A stretch of DNA of 64,000 nt from NCBI RefSeq assembly GCF_030548175.1, contig NZ_JAUORX010000001.1:310001-374000 (forward strand), written 5' to 3'. Of the stretch, positions 1 to 8,476 are shown piece after piece; position 1 is the first letter of the stretch, and the number at the start of each line of letters is the position of its first letter. The translations under genes and the position numbers were made by a program. The DNA comes from Cognatishimia sp. 1_MG-2023. GTDB lineage: Bacteria; Pseudomonadota; Alphaproteobacteria; Rhodobacterales; Rhodobacteraceae. The notes beneath the pieces were generated by a model. The model was not told the origin of the DNA. It saw only the letters and a program-made list of their open reading frames with translations, and did no database searches.

Positions 1-1276
1 TCCGGCGCTCTTCATCCATGATACCGATCTTGACGGTATTGGCAGGCAGCCCCAGCACCTCTTCGACATAGCCAAAAATCTTATCCGCAAAGGCAACCTC
101 TTCTGGCCCATGCATCTTTGGCTTCACGATATACACGGACCCTTTGACAGAGTTCCCGCTCTCCCGCTGTAAATCATGCTTGGCAATCATCACCGTGGTC
201 AGCGCATCCATCAGCCCTTCGTAGATTTCATTCCCATCACGATCCAACACTGTGGGATTTGTCATCAGATGCCCCACGTTCCGCACCCACAACAACGCGC
301 GCCCCTTTAGGCTACGCTGCGTTCCGGCTGCGGTGTTATACGCCAGATCATCATTCAAACGACGAGTTACAGTCTTACCGCCCTTCTCAAAACTCTCTTC
401 CAGATCACCCTTCATCAACCCCAGCCAATTGGCATAGGCCTGCACCTTTTCCTCTGCATCCACACAGGCAACAGAGTCTTCGCAATCCATAATCGCGGAA
501 ACCGCACTCTCTAGGATCACATCCGCAATCCCCGCAGGGTCCGTCTTGCCAATGGAATGGCTTGGGTTAATCACCACGCGGATATGCAGACCATTCTTAA
601 CAAAGATGATCTGTGTAAGGTCATCGGTAATCCCACGGAACTGCTGAGGCTTCGCCAATGGAAACGCCCCATTCGCCGTAACCGCCACAAACTGACCATC
701 CTGAAAATCAAATCCCTTCGCATCAGCCCAAGCACAGCCCTCAAACGGAACCGCCTCATCCAGATGCGCCTTCGCTGCGGCAACAACCTTGGCCCCACGC
801 GCTGCGTCAAACCCTTTACCCTCTGGCAAGTCGCCCAGCGCATCCGTGCCGTAGAAGCCATCATACAAAGACCCCCACCGCGCATTCGCTGCATTCAACG
901 CATAACGCGCATTGGTAACAGGCACGACCAACTGCGGCCCCGGAACCAATGCGATCTCTGGATCAACATTCGAGGTCTCTATCTGAAAATCATCCCCCTC
1001 AGGCAACAGATACCCAATCTCTTGCAAGAACGCCTTATAAGCCACCGCATCATGCGCCTGCCCCCGACGCGCACTGTGCCACGCATCAATCTGCTGCTGC
1101 AAATCCTCACGCTTCTGCAAAAGCGCTGCATTCTCTGGCCCAAACGCATGCGCCAGATGGCTCAACCCATCCCAAAACGCATCCACAGAGACCCCACTAC
1201 CGGGCAAAGCCTGCCCTTCAATGAAATCCACATACTCTGCAGCAACCTGCAACCCTGCTTTTTCGATACGCGACAT
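1..1276 (-). CDS. glcB: Malate synthase G, N-terminal part (runs off window)
   Basis: Condenses glyoxylate with acetyl-CoA to malate in the glyoxylate route. About 425 residues are present of a family that is usually near 720. Reading the minus strand, the protein starts MSRIEKAGL and contains the family signatures RNVGHLMTNP, whose Arg is catalytic in the E. coli enzyme, and KHDLQ. The window edge falls just after MDEERR, the segment that carries a Mg-binding Glu in E. coli (E427), so the rest of the active site lies outside. The ATG at 1276 follows a GGGGAG ribosome site 7-8 bases upstream. The fragment shows no frameshift. The long AceB-type isoform G is the only good fit; the identification is firm. 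Confidence 0.95.
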   Translation of the reverse strand, partial: MSRIEKAGLQVAAEYVDFIEGQALPGSGVSVDAFWDGLSHLAHAFGPENAALLQKREDLQQQIDAWHSARRGQAHDAVAYKAFLQEIGYLLPEGDDFQIETSNVDPEIALVPGPQLVVPVTNARYALNAANARWGSLYDGFYGTDALGDLPEGKGFDAARGAKVVAAAKAHLDEAVPFEGCAWADAKGFDFQDGQFVAVTANGAFPLAKPQQFRGITDDLTQIIFVKNGLHIRVVINPSHSIGKTDPAGIADVILESAVSAIMDCEDSVACVDAEEKVQAYANWLGLMKGDLEESFEKGGKTVTRRLNDDLAYNTAAGTQRSLKGRALLWVRNVGHLMTNPTVLDRDGNEIYEGLMDALTTVMIAKHDLQRESGNSVKGSVYIVKPKMHGPEEVAFADKIFGYVEEVLGLPANTVKIGIMDEERR

Positions 1277-1518
1277 GGATGATCTCCCCGCAAATTAATC
1301 TGTTGCGCCAAGTGTTAGGTCAATTCCGCGAAGTCAGCAACAAACTGGACAAAGAACTATACCAAAATCAGCTTCGCATTTTTCAGGGTAATGCCCAGAC
1401 AAGACCAACTGCCCCTAAGCCACAAAGCTTGCCATCCCATGAACTTCGCGCAAAAACTGGTGGGACAGCTATATTTTTCCCGCACCGCGGACCAACATAT
1501 TTCAGAAAGACCTAACGA

Positions 1519-1884
1519 ATGCGCAAACCCTTCGTGTCTGCCCTTATCGTCGCCACACTACTAACCGGGACGGCGACAGCCCAACAATCCAACATCCTAT
1601 CTGGCACTCAAGTCGCCCAACAGATCACCGGCCAAAGCTTTCGATATAACGGCCACATCAATGGCCAATACTATTCCGGCTCAATGCAGTTCAAAAGCAA
1701 CAAAACCCTAAAAGTCGCCACAGAAAGCCAAGCCCCCGACGGCGGCACATGGCGCATCGAAGGCAACCAGCTCTGCACCCGCCTCACCGAACTCCGCGCT
1801 GGCCGCGAAACCTGCTTCACCCTACGCCAGTTTTCTGCCGACCAATTCAGAACCAGCCACGGATTCACACTGAAGCGGCAGTGA
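1519..1884 (+). CDS. Small exported protein of unknown function
   Basis: 121 residues. The first 21 form a clear Sec signal peptide (charged start, hydrophobic core ending ATA, cleavage before QQ). The mature part is about 100 residues with one pair of cysteines (in NQLC and ETCF), probably a disulfide in the periplasm. The pattern of a glycine-rich strand region, then GGTWRIEGNQLC, then a second Cys resembles small lipocalin-like periplasmic families such as DUF995, but the match is too weak to assign. It lies between glcB (divergent) and another unknown gene. No function can be given. Confidence 0.7.
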   Translation: MRKPFVSALIVATLLTGTATAQQSNILSGTQVAQQITGQSFRYNGHINGQYYSGSMQFKSNKTLKVATESQAPDGGTWRIEGNQLCTRLTELRAGRETCFTLRQFSADQFRTSHGFTLKRQ

Positions 1885-1909
1885 GCCAACGCAGGACAAG
1901 AATTTCACA

Positions 1910-2539
1910 TTGAAGCCTTTTACCAGCAGCATCCTAGACCAGTGTTCAGCCGCAATAGCTGAACTTAACCTTACGCGACAGCGCAGAGGGCTACTTGTCT
2001 GGCAGCTCAACGCCTATATGACTGGCGCCATAAACTTAGCAAAGCGTGACTACCCAGACCAAACCGTTGTGATCGAGCCATATCCACAAGTCTACTGGCA
2101 TCCGATTAACCAAATTCTTGCTGTAGGAATGCGACGCAAATATAGCCGCTTTCAGCAACCCACGCGCTCAAGGCTTTGGTCACCCTTATTTTTCGACAAA
2201 CCATGGTTCGAATTCCATCCAAACAATGACCCCATCGATACAATTAACGCCTTACGCCAATTCACAACGTCACACCTCATTCCCAAAGTCCTTGATATGG
2301 CAAACGAAACGGACATTCTGAGAAAGACACAACGGGATATCAAATCAGGTGGTGCCAACCCTGAGAAATGCCTCGCCATTTCCATCTGGCAAAATCGGAC
2401 CGTAGACCTCGATCACGTGTTTCAATCCATTTTCAAAGAGCTCGAACACGACCAATACAAAAATAGCTTTACTGAATTTTACGACACTGTGCGCCAGTCA
2501 GAAGACATCGCACAATTGCTAGCATCAAAATCAAATTAA
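1910..2539 (+). CDS. Hypothetical protein, 209 aa
   Basis: No family recognised. The reading frame opens at TTG 1910, with a weak purine run (CAGGACAAG) upstream; the first in-frame ATG is at codon 37, so the true start is uncertain. The protein is soluble by composition, without signal peptide or membrane segment, and rich in aromatic residues in its middle (motifs YWHPINQIL and RSRLWSPLFFDKPWFEF). The region is a little more AT-rich than the flanking pepN, which suggests a less conserved gene. It sits 25 bases after the exported protein gene and may be co-transcribed with it. Confidence 0.55.
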   Translation: MKPFTSSILDQCSAAIAELNLTRQRRGLLVWQLNAYMTGAINLAKRDYPDQTVVIEPYPQVYWHPINQILAVGMRRKYSRFQQPTRSRLWSPLFFDKPWFEFHPNNDPIDTINALRQFTTSHLIPKVLDMANETDILRKTQRDIKSGGANPEKCLAISIWQNRTVDLDHVFQSIFKELEHDQYKNSFTEFYDTVRQSEDIAQLLASKSN

Positions 2540-2612
2540 CACTGCCATTCCGCTTGCAGCCCCCGCCGCGTGTATTACACCTATCCGTAACACCATATGA
2601 CGGAGCCCCCCC

Positions 2613-5168
2613 ATGCGTGACGCAGCCCCCCAGACGATCTACCTCAAGGACTACACCCCCTTCGGCTATCTGATCGACAGCGTGCACTTAACGTTCAAGC
2701 TGCACCCAACCGAGACCCGCGTGCTGTCCCGCATACAGTTCCGTCCAAATCCCGACGCTACGGACAAAACGTTCTTCTTGCACGGCGAGCAGCTTAAACT
2801 GATCTCTGCCAAGATCAACGGCGAAACCATCACCCCAACCGTCACGCCCGAAGGCCTCTCCGCAACTGCCCCCGACGCCCCCTTCACCTTCGAGGCAGAG
2901 GTCGAAATCTCCCCCTCAACCAACACCGCCCTCGAAGGGCTCTATATGTCAAATGGCATGTATTGCACCCAATGCGAGGCCGAAGGCTTTCGCAAAATCA
3001 CCTACTACCCAGACCGCCCAGACGTCATGGCGACATTCGATGTCCGCGTTGAAGGCAATGAAAAGGTGCTTCTGTCAAACGGCAACCCCGGCGCATCCGG
3101 CGAAGGCTTCGCCGAATGGTCCGACCCATGGAAAAAACCCGCCTACCTCTTTGCTCTCGTCGCGGGCGAGCTGATCAACCACCCCGGCCAATTCACCACA
3201 ATGTCCGGCAAAAACGTTGAACTAAACATCTACGTCCGCCCCGGTGACGAAGACAAATGCGCCTTTGGCATGCAGGCACTCAAGGATTCCATGAAATGGG
3301 ACGAAGACGTCTATGGCCGCGAATATGACCTCGACATCTTCAACATCGTCGCCGTGGATGATTTCAACATGGGCGCGATGGAGAACAAAGGCCTCAATGT
3401 CTTCAACTCCTCCTGCGTTCTCGCCTCCCAAGCCACATCCACCGATGCAGATTTCGAACGCATCGAGGCGATCATCGCCCACGAATACTTCCACAACTGG
3501 ACCGGCAACCGCATCACCTGCCGCGATTGGTTCCAACTGTGCTTGAAAGAAGGTCTAACAGTTTACCGCGACGCGCAATTCACATCCGACATGCGCAGCG
3601 AACCGGTAAAGCGCATCGAAGACGTCATCGCCCTGCGCGCCCGTCAGTTCCCAGAGGATCAAGGCCCCCTCAGCCATCCTGTGCGCCCAGAAGAATTCCA
3701 AGAGATCAACAATTTCTACACCGCAACGGTCTATGAAAAAGGCGCCGAAGTCATCGGCATGCTGAAAACCCTTGTGGGCCACGATGCCTACTACAAGGCG
3801 CTGGACCTTTACTTCACCCGTCACGACGGTGACGCCGCCACGATTGAGGACTGGATCAAAGTCTTTGAGGACTCCACAGGCCGCGACCTCTCGCAATTCA
3901 AACGCTGGTACAGCCAATCCGGCACGCCAAAACTATCCGTCCGCGAGGAATGGGATGCCGACACCGGCACATTCACCCTGCACCTGTCGCAATCCACCGC
4001 CCCAACACCGGGCCAAGACATCAAAGACCCACGCGTCATCCCCGTGGCCGTTGGCTTGCTGAACCCAAATGGCGACGAAACCCACCCAACCGAAATCCTA
4101 GAGCTGACCGAAGCAGAGCAAGCCTTCACCTTCGAAAACCTCGCTGCACGTCCAATCCCATCCATCCTGCGCGGCTTCTCCGCCCCAGTGATGCTGGAAC
4201 AAGACATCGACAACGCCCGCCGCGCTTTCTTGCTTGCCCATGACACCGACAGCTTCAACCGCTGGGAATCTGGCCGCGATCTGGCGCGCGACACCCTGCT
4301 CGACATGATCCGCACCGACGCACAACCGAACCCAGACTACCTCGCAGGCCTCAAAGCCGTGATTGCCGACACGACACTTGATCCCGCATACCGTGCCCTC
4401 ATGGTCGCGGTGCCTAGCGAATCCGAAATTGCAGGCGTCATCGCGGACGAAGGCGGCATTCCAGACCCCGCCAAAATCCACACCGCCCGCGAAGCCCTAC
4501 GCACCGCGCAGGCCACCGCCCTCGCCGACCTGCTGCCCGCGCTCTATGCGGACAACCAGCCCACAGGCGACTATGCCCCAGATGCCGATGGCTCAGGCAA
4601 ACGCAGTCTGGCGAACGTCGCAATGGCCCTTATGACCAAGCTCGGCCAATCTGACACCGCAGCCAAACAATTCGCCGCGGCGGACAACATGACCCAGCAA
4701 ATCGCGGCTCTGTCCCAACTGGTTCAGGCGGGCGAAGGCACCGATGCTGTCCAAGCCTTCTATGATCAATGGAAACACGACCGACTTGTGGTCAACAAAT
4801 GGTTCGGCCTGCAAATCACCCTCGCCAAACCGGACGAGGCCGCAGCAACAGCCCGCGCCCTAACTCAGCACCCAGATTTCGACATGACCAACCCCAACCG
4901 CTTCCGCGCCACTCTTGGCGCTCTGGCGGGCAACCACGCGGGCTTCCATCACGAAAGCGGCGCAGGGTACGAACTCTTGGCGGACTACCTGATCAAGCTT
5001 GATCCGCTGAACCCGCAGACCACGGCCCGCATGTGCACCGCCTTCCAAACCTGGAAACGCTACGACGATGCCCGCCAAGCCAAGGTCAAAACCCAGCTAG
5101 AGCGCATACTCGCCACCGAAAACCTCAGCCGCGACACCACCGAAATGGTCACGCGTATCTTGGGGTAA
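2613..5168 (+). CDS. pepN: Aminopeptidase N (M1 zinc metallopeptidase)
   Basis: Cytosolic broad-specificity aminopeptidase that finishes peptide breakdown. 851 residues, close to the 870 of E. coli PepN. The substrate N-terminus motif GAMEN is at about 254-258. The zinc site HEYFH is at 290-294, and the third ligand, Glu313, follows after the usual 18 residues in CLKEGLTVYRD. The C-terminal half is the alpha-helical DUF3458 domain. The start at 2613 follows a GGAG sequence (2602-2605). It ends in a hairpin shared with the convergent LysE gene. Alone in its transcription unit as far as can be seen. Confidence 0.96.
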   Translation: MRDAAPQTIYLKDYTPFGYLIDSVHLTFKLHPTETRVLSRIQFRPNPDATDKTFFLHGEQLKLISAKINGETITPTVTPEGLSATAPDAPFTFEAEVEISPSTNTALEGLYMSNGMYCTQCEAEGFRKITYYPDRPDVMATFDVRVEGNEKVLLSNGNPGASGEGFAEWSDPWKKPAYLFALVAGELINHPGQFTTMSGKNVELNIYVRPGDEDKCAFGMQALKDSMKWDEDVYGREYDLDIFNIVAVDDFNMGAMENKGLNVFNSSCVLASQATSTDADFERIEAIIAHEYFHNWTGNRITCRDWFQLCLKEGLTVYRDAQFTSDMRSEPVKRIEDVIALRARQFPEDQGPLSHPVRPEEFQEINNFYTATVYEKGAEVIGMLKTLVGHDAYYKALDLYFTRHDGDAATIEDWIKVFEDSTGRDLSQFKRWYSQSGTPKLSVREEWDADTGTFTLHLSQSTAPTPGQDIKDPRVIPVAVGLLNPNGDETHPTEILELTEAEQAFTFENLAARPIPSILRGFSAPVMLEQDIDNARRAFLLAHDTDSFNRWESGRDLARDTLLDMIRTDAQPNPDYLAGLKAVIADTTLDPAYRALMVAVPSESEIAGVIADEGGIPDPAKIHTAREALRTAQATALADLLPALYADNQPTGDYAPDADGSGKRSLANVAMALMTKLGQSDTAAKQFAAADNMTQQIAALSQLVQAGEGTDAVQAFYDQWKHDRLVVNKWFGLQITLAKPDEAAATARALTQHPDFDMTNPNRFRATLGALAGNHAGFHHESGAGYELLADYLIKLDPLNPQTTARMCTAFQTWKRYDDARQAKVKTQLERILATENLSRDTTEMVTRILG

Positions 5169-5181
5169 TGTGCCTAATCTC

Positions 5182-5209
5182 AAGTGGCCCAGTCAGGATT
5201 GGGCCACTT
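5182..5209. terminator. Hairpin between convergent pepN and LysE gene
   Basis: Perfect 10-base arms AAGTGGCCCA (5182-5191) and TGGGCCACTT (5200-5209) with an 8-base loop. The distal arm overlaps the LysE stop codon at 5208-5210. The T tract is weak on both sides, so this is a probable bidirectional terminator rather than a certain one. Confidence 0.55.
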
Positions 5210-5843
5210 ACTTGGCAAACGCCACGCCTGCCCCCAGCCCAATAAACGTCACGCCCGTCACCCGCGCCAACCAGCGGCGCACCCGTTGGCCAAGTGGTCG
5301 TTCGCGCAATGAAACTGCGGCGAATGCATAGACCCCATGGATAAATGACACCAATCCAATGATGGTCGCAAACATGATCGCAAACTGTGGGACAATAGCG
5401 GCTTCAACATTCAAAAACTGCGGAAACACAGCCGTTAGAAACAAGATAGACTTTGGGTTACTGGCTGAAATCACAAAGGCCTGCAAAAACAATTCTTTGC
5501 GCGAAGGTCTCTCTCCCACCACTGCCGTCTCTATCACTCCAGCAGATGCCATCTGACCAAACGACGTTTTAATCAGCTTGATCCCAACCCAAGCCAGATA
5601 CACCCCACCTGCTATCTTCATGATCAAATAAGCCACCGGCGCAGTCGCCAATGCTGCCCCCACACCAACAGACGCCAAAGCCGCGATAAAGAACAGGCAC
5701 GTCAAGTTGCCTAAGATCGTCCAAACGGCCCCATACCGCCCAAATCGCGCGGAATTCATAACCACAATCAAAACATTTGGCCCGGGCGAGACAGACGCCA
5801 CCAAAATCGCCATGGCAAAGAAAACCCAAACACTTAAATCCAT
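5208..5843 (-). CDS. LysE/RhtB family amino-acid exporter
   Basis: Inner-membrane efflux protein of the LysE translocator family, which exports amino acids or derivatives; the substrate cannot be read from sequence. 211 residues with five to six hydrophobic segments and the N-terminal signature SPGPNVLIVV seen in this family, plus GGVYLAWVGIKL in the second conserved segment. The frame also opens at a GTG at 5858, but the ATG at 5843 gives the standard family start (MDLSVW) and has AAGTGGA about 10 bases upstream. A perfect CtrA-type box lies 47-63 bases upstream of the start (5890-5906). Confidence 0.88.
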   Translation of the reverse strand: MDLSVWVFFAMAILVASVSPGPNVLIVVMNSARFGRYGAVWTILGNLTCLFFIAALASVGVGAALATAPVAYLIMKIAGGVYLAWVGIKLIKTSFGQMASAGVIETAVVGERPSRKELFLQAFVISASNPKSILFLTAVFPQFLNVEAAIVPQFAIMFATIIGLVSFIHGVYAFAAVSLRERPLGQRVRRWLARVTGVTFIGLGAGVAFAK

Positions 5844-5889
5844 ACCGCTCAAATCCACTTAATTGATCCGCAAAACCACGCGGCCATCC

Positions 5890-5906
5890 GTTAACCAAAC
5901 GTTAAC
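5890..5906. promoter_or_regulatory. Predicted CtrA box (GTTAAC-N5-GTTAAC)
   Basis: GTTAAC at 5890-5895 and GTTAAC at 5901-5906 with CAAAC between, which also fits TTAA-N7-TTAA. Both extended half sites are perfect. It lies in the 227-base divergent interval between the LysE gene (start 5843) and the unknown gene at 6071, and is closer to the former. CtrA is the alphaproteobacterial cell-cycle response regulator; the site is seen, its use is inferred. Confidence 0.65.
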
Positions 5907-6070
5907 TGTAACCCGTTTCGCAACAATAACGACGCTTCCCCTAGCATTACCAGAAACAACACCGACAATCGCCCCAATCCCCCTTGTAATGGTCTGGGTC
6001 ATACCCCCAACGCGCCCCTTTCCCGCCCAATTTGGCGGCGACAAAGGCTCCACGAACTACGGAGCCCGCG

Positions 6071-7375
6071 ATGAAATTCCAATTCCCCCTTCCGGTGTTG
6101 CAGAAGCCACGCCTACCAGAGCCACTAATGGCGATTGTGCGTAAGTTTTCTGCCCCCCGTGATGCGGCCCCATTGGCTTTTCTGCCGATCCATCAGCCCA
6201 GTAAGGCTGAATTGGTCGAACGCGTGAAAATCCCAGTAAACAACGCCTCCTTGCGCCTCAAAGGCGACAGCGAGATGCGCGAGCAGGGTCAATTCCTCGC
6301 CCGCCAAGAACGCTGGGACCGCCTCTCTGATCGCATTCGCGAGGCGGATCAAGCCCGCGAACGCACCAACCAAGGCACACCTGTCTCTGAATTGATGCTC
6401 TTTGGTGCCCGCGCCGATGTGGTCAGCGCCGGTGAACACGCGCTCTTGCACGGCAAACCTGCCCGCGATTCCAACTTCTTCGAAGGCATCGAAGATTTCG
6501 AAGAAGTGCTCACAGAATTCCCAGACGACTACGCCATCGCTCTGATCGTCGCCCATATGCACATCGACATCGGTTGGGCATGGCGCGGCACCGTCGCCGA
6601 GGCAGACCTTCACCACACAAACCGCGAAGCCTTTGTCGCCCATTTCGCCCGTGCCGAAGAAATCCTCGACCGGTTCAGCGCACACGAACTAAATTCACCC
6701 GCGCTTTCCGCCGCTCGCTGCGCCCTTCTACCCGGCATCGAACACCCCGGCGACCGCATTGCTGATGATTTCGAAGACCTGATCGACCTTGATCCGAAAA
6801 ACCCGCGCCATATGCGCGCCCTCGGCACCTATATGCTGCCCCGCTGGTATGGTGATCACGCTGCACTTGATCTCCAAGCCCGCCGCACAGCCGCCCGCAC
6901 TTATGACCTATGGGGCGCAGGTGCATACACATGGGTCTGGTTTGACGCGCTCCTAACGGACCCAACGGGCCTAGAACACCTAGACACTGACTATTTCCTA
7001 GACGGCGCATTCGATATCCTCGAACGTCGCCCCGACCAAGCCACAGCCAACCTGCTGGCCGCCCAAATCTATTGCGCATGGCAAGCCAGCCGCCAACACT
7101 ACCGTGACACAGGGGCTGGCACCCAACAATCCGCCGCCCTACGCAAAGGCTTCGAACAAGTCATCCAAAACCACCTCCGCGAAGTCCACCCCCTCATCTG
7201 GGGCCACGCAGAACTTGGCTTTGACAACGGCGTGCGCAGCGTCTCAATCGAGCGCCTCGCCCAAAAAGGCCGCGACTTCGCCATGACCGCCGTCGCCCAA
7301 CCTTTCATCAAAGGCCTAGAAGCCGGAACCACAATCCACTTCGGTCCAGACGGGATCACAGAAATTCAACCCTAA
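6071..7375 (+). CDS. Conserved hypothetical protein, 434 aa, alpha-helical
   Basis: No named family recognised. The frame extends upstream to 6032, but GGAG at 6061-6064 sits 6 bases before the ATG at 6071, so that start was chosen. The protein is soluble, without signal peptide or membrane segment, and rich in Ala, Arg and Leu helices with repeated pairs such as LIDLDPKNPRHMRALGTYML and DILERRPDQATANLLAAQIY that look like TPR-type hairpins. Many Trp and Tyr residues occur between 250 and 350. A CtrA box lies 165 bases upstream. It may be a protein-interaction scaffold; that is inference from the helix pattern only. Confidence 0.75.
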   Translation: MKFQFPLPVLQKPRLPEPLMAIVRKFSAPRDAAPLAFLPIHQPSKAELVERVKIPVNNASLRLKGDSEMREQGQFLARQERWDRLSDRIREADQARERTNQGTPVSELMLFGARADVVSAGEHALLHGKPARDSNFFEGIEDFEEVLTEFPDDYAIALIVAHMHIDIGWAWRGTVAEADLHHTNREAFVAHFARAEEILDRFSAHELNSPALSAARCALLPGIEHPGDRIADDFEDLIDLDPKNPRHMRALGTYMLPRWYGDHAALDLQARRTAARTYDLWGAGAYTWVWFDALLTDPTGLEHLDTDYFLDGAFDILERRPDQATANLLAAQIYCAWQASRQHYRDTGAGTQQSAALRKGFEQVIQNHLREVHPLIWGHAELGFDNGVRSVSIERLAQKGRDFAMTAVAQPFIKGLEAGTTIHFGPDGITEIQP

Positions 7376-7730
7376 CGGTTGCGGCGCAAGTCGGTACTGG
7401 AAATTTCCAAAGGCAGATGAATGCGGCAATACCCTCAATGGGTACCTGCCGCAAATCCCGCAATGGCACCGCGGCCCACCCTATTTAGCAAGCAGATGAC
7501 AGAGTTTTGCCCACTCAACTTGCGCGCAGCCAAAGACCCATCACCAACAACTTCATGCACCATGTTGAGCAACCAATACCCGAGCTTTCAAAAAAAGCAC
7601 TTCCTGCTCAAATATGAATTCCAATTTTAGCCCACTCAGTATAAAACACTCAAAAGCACCTAATTTCATTGATAAGTTTCTACACAACTCGATTTTAAAG
7701 AACTTACCAAATTTGTATTAAGGCCTAAAA
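7376..7730. other. 355-base AT-rich intergenic region before the T11SS-like pair
   Basis: An open frame at 7421-7630 has no ribosome site and reads as low-complexity non-coding sequence. The last 100 bases are strongly AT-rich and probably carry the promoter of the lipoprotein gene, but no clear -35/-10 pair, Fur/Zur box or palindrome was seen. Confidence 0.5.
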
Positions 7731-8453
7731 ATGATGTATCGTACTCCGCTTGTTGCGGCTGCTTGTTCCTTTATTGTAAGCGCTTGCGCGGCTCCAATTG
7801 ATCCAGTCGCTGAAGAAATTGCGCGAGATCAGGCTCAGTACAACGCATTTGTCGATGCCCGGAGAGATGCAATAACTGTGGACCTCAACGTAGATACGAG
7901 CGCAAGCAGCTCAGATTTACTTTCAACAGCTCCCACCAACGATACAGCACAACTTAATGGCGCATACACGCTCAACGCAGACAGTGCAATTTCACCCCGC
8001 ATTGAAGGGGAAATGCGCATGAATGTGAACTTTGGGAACAACACCGTTTCCGGTTCGCTGCATAACAATTACCACGATCCAGATCATATTGGCGAAAGCA
8101 GCGTCGTCGAACTTGACGGCAGTGTGGGTTTCTCTGGGAACATTGATATGGACCCATCCGGCGGATTTGTGGACAGCACCAACACCACACGCTGGCAAAT
8201 GGAAGCCTCCGGCGCAGATACTCTGACTGACACGCCGGTTGGCGGCGACACCGCAACCATCTATCGGGTCGACATCGATATCAACGGTAACTTCTACGAC
8301 ACTTCCGCAGTAGGCAATCTCGCAGGCGTAGGCGAAGTTGGTGATCTAGCGTCAGCGGGTCAGATCGAGGGCAATCTCGATGTAACCTCCGCTGGCGACT
8401 CCACAATCTATGACATCACGTCTGGCAGCTATTTCGTTTACGAGCTGGAATAG
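7731..8453 (+). CDS. Lipoprotein with TbpB-like beta-barrel, predicted T11SS cargo
   Basis: 240 residues. A lipoprotein signal peptide ends in the lipobox VSAC (Cys about 19). After an Ala/Asp-rich tether the C-terminal half (about 75-240) is built of short Gly/Asn/Asp-rich beta strands (NVNFGNNTVSGSLHNNY, VGFSGNIDMD, GVGEVGDLASAGQIEGNL), the style of the 8-stranded transferrin-binding protein B-like barrel that marks cargo of Slam translocators. It lacks the usual C-terminal GxFGG-type ending and finishes SYFVYELE. The next gene, 23 bases on, encodes a Slam-type barrel, so it is probably moved to the cell surface by that protein. Ligand unknown; no TonB receptor is nearby. Confidence 0.75.
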   Translation: MMYRTPLVAAACSFIVSACAAPIDPVAEEIARDQAQYNAFVDARRDAITVDLNVDTSASSSDLLSTAPTNDTAQLNGAYTLNADSAISPRIEGEMRMNVNFGNNTVSGSLHNNYHDPDHIGESSVVELDGSVGFSGNIDMDPSGGFVDSTNTTRWQMEASGADTLTDTPVGGDTATIYRVDIDINGNFYDTSAVGNLAGVGEVGDLASAGQIEGNLDVTSAGDSTIYDITSGSYFVYELE

Positions 8454-8476
8454 GCCTCTCGGCTCTCCACCCTCTG

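Noticed and set aside
571-1282. Long open frames on both strands within glcB
   Set aside because: They are out-of-frame readings of the malate synthase gene.
7421-7630. 69-codon open frame between the helical protein and the lipoprotein
   Set aside because: No ribosome site, odd composition, no recognisable motif; probably chance in an AT-rich gap.
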